Below are positions 18,301 through 22,069 of a stretch of 22,069 nucleotides of DNA, piece by piece. The translations under genes and the position numbers were made by a program. Source of the DNA: Collybiopsis luxurians FD-317 M1. Lineage: Eukaryota; Basidiomycota; Agaricomycetes; Agaricales; Omphalotaceae. The notes under the pieces are model-generated. The model did no database searches and was not told the DNA's origin. It was given only the letters and a program-made list of their open reading frames with translations. The DNA is taken from assembly GCA_000827265.1 (NCBI GenBank), contig KN834893.1, positions 4,038 through 26,106 on the forward strand, in the 5' to 3' direction. How positions within the stretch are numbered: the first letter of the stretch is position 1; each line of letters starts with the position of its first letter.

Positions 18301-18495
18301 TTAGAGCCACTTGTGGAGATGTCTAAGCAAACATTAGGAGAGCACCACCCTGATACTCTCAGTAGGATACAAGACTTGATAGAAATCAGAGCTGACATTG
18401 ACACTCCTACCTCAGATATCGCTCCACCTAAAAAATCTTCCCATAAAGCATTCAAGGGAATTTTTAGGCTGTTCAAAAAACACAGCAGGCAATGA
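15336..18495 (+). CDS. NB-ARC / tetratricopeptide STAND protein (fungal NLR-like)
   Basis: Model: exons 15336-15346, 15400-15480, 15539-15625, 15681-15784, 15851-16043, 16104-18495. All introns are GT-AG, 53-66 nt, and the joined length of 2,868 nt encodes 955 residues without a stop. Residues 1-94 are short exons with two copies of an SG-xx-F-x-G-x-S motif (31-39 and 60-68), the second extended as SNFTIRGNVNING. Residue 104 onward reads PFFTGR, the usual lead-in to the NTPase: P-loop GMGGAGKT at 139-146, Walker B WIILYDNADD at 207-216, sensor GNIIVTSRN at 231-239, and HPLVH at 436-440 in the MHD position. Residues 547-924 are nine 42-residue kinesin-light-chain-type TPRs (GR..EAL..EPLVEMSK..LGEQHP), preceded by one decayed unit. 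The tail is basic. Family members act as ATP-driven switches in fungal nonself recognition, and that role is inferred here. Exons 1-2 are the least certain. Exons 5-6 are secure. Confidence 0.9.
15461..15715 (+). repeat. tandem duplication of an exon-intron unit (period about 145 bp)
   Basis: The segment from about 15461 (CACACAATTC|GTCAGT, intron, TTTTTACAG|AGGTGCTATTTTTC) recurs at about 15606 (CACACTACTC|GTCAGT, intron, TCTTTACAG|AGGAGACTATTTTTC). Splice donors (15481 and 15626), acceptors and reading phase are shared, so exon 3 with its intron arose by internal duplication. Divergence is clear, so the event is old. The result is two copies of the N-terminal motif in the NLR-like protein. 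Confidence 0.7.
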
Positions 18496-18576
18496 TTCCC
18501 ATAAGATGATAATTGTGGTATTAGCTCCAGTGCCTGTGTCAGAATGCATATGAAGCTAATACAAAATTCACTCTTC

Positions 18577-18582
18577 AATAAA
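18577..18582 (+). terminator. polyadenylation signal of the NLR-like gene
   Basis: AATAAA lies 82 bases after the stop codon of the NLR-like gene and is followed by T/G-rich sequence, including a run of 13 T at 18622-18634. This is a canonical eukaryotic arrangement. Confidence 0.55.
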
Positions 18583-19789
18583 TGTTTTGTGCTTGAACAC
18601 CTTTCCTATTATTTATGTGTATTTTTTTTTTTTTGTAGTGATCGGTTAATTTTTCTAGCAGCGAATGGAATACAGCGATGGCGGTTGCTTAATATATGGA
18701 GATATATACTCGCAATCACTTTCTGGCGCGGTTTATCTGAGAATTGCCCTAGCTCAGAGCCTCAGGCTCAGTATCAGTGCTTAGGTTCTATCTTTGTCTA
18801 CAAGACAGGCTAGTGCAAAGGAGGCCATGCAAACCTTGTATTTAGGACCTGGGTTTGAAATGAGATACTTCGATATTTATTGTGTGCGCTGATTGTTCAT
18901 TGCTTCTTGGGTTGAGCAATTCTGTATTATGTTCTCTTTTTCTTTTTCGGTTGGTGGGTCGCTATACTATGTACATCATTTTCACTTGTAACCAGAATCG
19001 AAAATCCTTTGTATATGAACTGTCTATTAAATTTTTCTGTTTTATCAAAGCGTATTGAAAGTAAATCGTGAACAACTTGAATTCGTTTATGGATCTTTGC
19101 CGCAGGACATCATAGCTTTTGTGAGACCTTGGCCACTCGGTAGTACCGGCGCTGTGATTGATACATAACGGGAGAAGGTAGGTAATACCTTCGGAGTGTA
19201 GTAACCTTTTTAAGCTTAAGCGTCGACTAAGGCCGGGATGAAAAACCGATTTCTGGAAGTTGTCGTGGTGTTAAAAAGAAGGTACAATGCTGGGTTAAAC
19301 ATCAGTCTGAGGAAAAGAAGCAGAGTAGAAAGAACTTGAGTTAAACTTGCACTCGCTGACGGCCTTCGTTGTCTCACTGGCAGGAGTCTATCTTGGCCAT
19401 TATACCCATGCGTGGAATTCGCACATGTTATCATTAGACACGAGCATACACAAGTGTTGCCAAGTTTAAAAGAGGCTGACTTGCGCCAAACATATTTATC
19501 CTAATCGTTAATGGAAGTAGTTATGAAGTGTCGATGCGTGTAGTTGGGAGGAACTGGCCCTTGAGTCTTGACTGATATGAACCTCGCGGTTACCATTTGC
19601 CAGACAGGGATATAATATCAAAGATTCCCATTGTTAGATTGCTCGTGGGCCGTTGCTCTAACCGTTAGCTCTGATACTTTACTTCGCCTGACGCCGACTT
19701 TGCATCACCTTCACTTATTTTCAATCATGAATAATCTGCGTGTTCAGTTAATCTATCCCAATATCTATCTTTCCATTTAAATCTAAGCT
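18583..19789. other. stretch with no recognisable gene
   Basis: About 1.2 kb between the NLR-like gene and ALDH copy B. It carries a 13-T tract (18622-18634) and short open frames without domains. The minus-strand frame at 19216-19434 (72 residues) has no recognisable motif and no supporting context. Confidence 0.5.
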
Positions 19790-20082
19790 GCATTGGGTTT
19801 GAGGTGGGGAAGCATATTAGAAGCAGGTTGACGAAGAGAGAACCTCAAGAAGGATGTAATTCGCTTCGTCGGCGTTTAAACGTCACCGGCCCGGATGGTA
19901 TTCGGTAGTGAAGCGCACTTTTTCAACTCTCATCCTTCGCTACCATGATCGTTATGGCCATTTTACTCGCACCTCTATTTAAGTGCTTGCTTAATGGCCT
20001 ATCCTACCCAATGAGCATTGTTTATATTCGATCACTCCGCTCACATCAACACGGAAGCTTTCCTACTCGCCAGACGGTTGAT
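19790..20082 (+). promoter_or_regulatory. promoter / 5' UTR of ALDH pseudogene copy B
   Basis: It is paralogous to 3818-4112. It includes the identical 17-base block (19882-19898) and 36-base block (19943-19978), the latter running into a TATA-like CTATTTAAG at 19975-19983, about 100 bases before the start codon. Unlike copy A, this promoter is still joined to its coding remnant. Confidence 0.6.
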
Positions 20083-22002
20083 ATGCCGTTGTCGGATATT
20101 TCAACGGTGATTCCTAACCCCTTCGTCTGTCTTTCCTCAAACTTATTACCTCTCATTCAGATATCCAGATTCATTCCTCCCTGCGCAGTGCCTTTACCTC
20201 CCTAAAATCTCTCCCCCTCCCCTACCGTCAACACTTCCTCCTCCAACTCAGCTGCATGCTCCAAGAAACTCATACCCTCGCCTCAGCCATCTACGCCGAC
20301 CTTGGTGAACCCGCTTTCGATGGGTACATCGGTGAGATCAACGCTATGATCGATAGGACGATTATCCCAGCGAGAACGGTACCGAAGTGGGCGAGGGAGA
20401 AGGGTTATGTAGGGCATGAGGATGTGGCGGAGCCTTGGAAGCTGTGGTTGGTGCCTACACCGAAGGGGACGATGCTTTTTATTAGTTCGTGGCGCGTTTT
20501 TTGTCAACCTTCTTTTTCGCCGATGATACTCATTTGTTGTTCAGTTGTTTCCCCTTATTCTATTCATATGTTCCACCATCCGTTCCCGTCAATATCTAAT
20601 AGTCAATCATGACTTGAACTCGATTCCCAGATTCAAGCTACGATAGATGCCATTGCAGCCGGATGCTCCCTATGCCTCAAACTCAGCGAAGTCATGTCCA
20701 GCTACGCTGGGGGTCTATAACAACTCTTTCCACAGCATTTGGACCAGGATGTGATGAGGGTGGTGTGTGGGTGCTCCAGAGATTAGGAAGGTGTTGGAGT
20801 TGAATTGAGATCATAGTACGTCCCGTTCCGCTCATTCTGTTTCGTTCAAGTTGTATTATCTTGCCACTGTACCCCTGTGCCATCTGTTCGGGCTGCTGCG
20901 ATACGTTGACTAGACACTTATATCGCCTATCCATTCTTGATTCGTTCTTGATTTGTTCGTGCTGTTTTCGTTGATGGAACGATTGATTGATCCCCTCATT
21001 CTCATTTTCTCTCTAGTCGTCTGCACAGTAAATGGAACCATTGCACCTATCGTCGCCGCCGCAGCCGCCAAACACCTTACCCCTCTCACCCTCAAGTTGG
21101 GGGGCAAGTCTCCCGTGATTGTGGACCTAAAATGTGCTTTGGAGCTCGCGGCAAAGAGGACGATGTGAAGGAAGATGACGAAATGTGGACAGATGCATTT
21201 TTGTTTATAAGAATACGATTTTTGATACAAATAATGAATATAAATATGAATACAATTGGATTTGATGTGATGCAATGCAATACGATGGACTGTGTTGTGT
21301 CCTATGTGTAACTTTGACTTTTACTTCGCTTCGCTTCGTACTTTGCACTTTTTCACTTCCCTTCCCTTCCTCCCTCACTCCCTCCCTCCAGAAGTTCAGC
21401 TAACAACTCTCGACCATCCCTCTTCAGTTTTGCATATCACCTGATTACATCCTTATCAGTCTGTCCGCTCTCCTACGGTACGTTGAGGGGTTGAAGAAGG
21501 CATATGAGAAGATGTACCCCGCTGATCAAGGCGTCGCATTGAGGTCGGATTTGTACGCGCATATCATGAGCTTGCAGCATTTTAATAGGATCAAAGGTGT
21601 GTGTTATACGTATATCATACGTTGTCATCATGCGTTCTTCATGTCTTGTATGACTGTGGCTTTGATTTTGGCTTTGGCTTTGGTTACGGTTTCGACATTT
21701 GACTGTTTCTCGTATGAGAGATCGACTGTAGATATTCTGGCTGCGACTGCTTCTGCTCTAGTGAATCAAACGTACTAACTTTTCTCCTTGACTCTGACTT
21801 TCTCACTACGAACTTGCTCTCGGTCTTGACCTATTTGAATCTGATCTACCATTTGCTCTCATATTCACCGTATAACAGAGCCGAACAAAAGATTATCCTC
21901 CGGTACCCGTCTTACACTGACCATTTATTCGAGGTCGAATGTGAGCCGGGATGGATTATGAAGATTTCGGAGAGTATGCTGGAGGGTAGGCTGCAGGTGT
22001 GA
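20083..22002 (+). pseudogene. aldehyde dehydrogenase (class 3-like) pseudogene, copy B
   Basis: Second relic of the same ALDH. Inferred exons: 20083-20106 (ATG kept), 20169-20491, 20631-20815, 21017-21192, 21428-21596, a joined remnant near 21695-21763, and the C-terminal exon 21879-22002 (RYPSYTD, stop TGA). The N-terminal 115 or so residues are open, including CMLQE, YADLGEPAFDGYIGEIN and PKGTMLFIS. Lesions: exon 2 donor GT to GC (20492); TAA at 20718-20720; a frameshift near 20770; TGA for Trp at 20806-20808 and 21166-21168; exon 4 donor GT to AT (21193); catalytic-base Glu to Lys (TLKLGGKSP); and loss of the GLLDKTRGK exon plus downstream sequence, leaving intron 5 fused to FDCFSYERS. The catalytic Cys (FCISPDYILI) survives. 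A short N-terminal product could still be made, but no enzyme. Confidence 0.87.
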
Positions 22003-22069
22003 GAGGTAGGACTCTGAGGAGAAGCAGAAACAGAAACAAACTCGGGGCTGTTTGTGTGGGAATCGGGGT

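Noticed and set aside
18622..18634. 13-T tract as a Pol III terminator for an RNA gene
   Set aside because: No tRNA-like A/B box or other RNA structure is visible upstream; it fits the 3' end of the NLR-like gene or simple sequence.

Overview
This window looks like an accessory, transposon-rich stretch of a basidiomycete (probably agaricomycete) genome. The evidence is short GT-AG introns of about 53-66 nt, a chromodomain-bearing Ty3/gypsy element, a Ty1/copia element, and an NB-ARC/TPR STAND (NLR-like) gene of the kind common in mushroom-forming fungi. I see no prokaryotic operons, tRNA or rRNA genes, or CRISPR arrays.

Layout. (1) 1-2737, minus strand: the 5' part of a Ty1/copia element cut by the window edge. 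Gag, zinc knuckle, protease and integrase are in one frame with a single stop near the N-terminus, and there is a half-tRNA(iMet)-type primer-binding site. (2) 2738-3817: no convincing gene. (3) 3818-4112 plus 12896-14656: aldehyde dehydrogenase (ALDH) pseudogene copy A, split by (4) a complete 8,778-bp Ty3/gypsy chromovirus at 4113-12890. Its 261-bp LTRs differ at one base, the target duplication is GATTG, and Gag-Pol is one frame broken by one TGA. (5) 15277-18582: an apparently intact NLR-like gene. I assembled a six-exon model from TATA box to poly(A) signal that encodes 955 residues. It adds four 5' exons, including a duplicated exon unit, upstream of the obvious NB-ARC ORF. (6) 18583-19789: no gene seen. 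(7) 19790-22002: ALDH pseudogene copy B, paralogous to copy A, including its promoter.

How the pieces relate. The two ALDH relics share promoter blocks and exon structure and lie in the same orientation on either side of the NLR-like gene, so they came from a duplication. Both are dead by independent lesions and have lost different exons. The gypsy element landed in the 5' UTR of copy A, two bases before the position of its lost start codon. The NLR-like gene is the only host gene in the window that appears able to make a full protein. Its N-terminal repeated motif, NTPase core and regular 42-residue TPR array suggest a ligand-sensing switch protein, possibly for nonself recognition.
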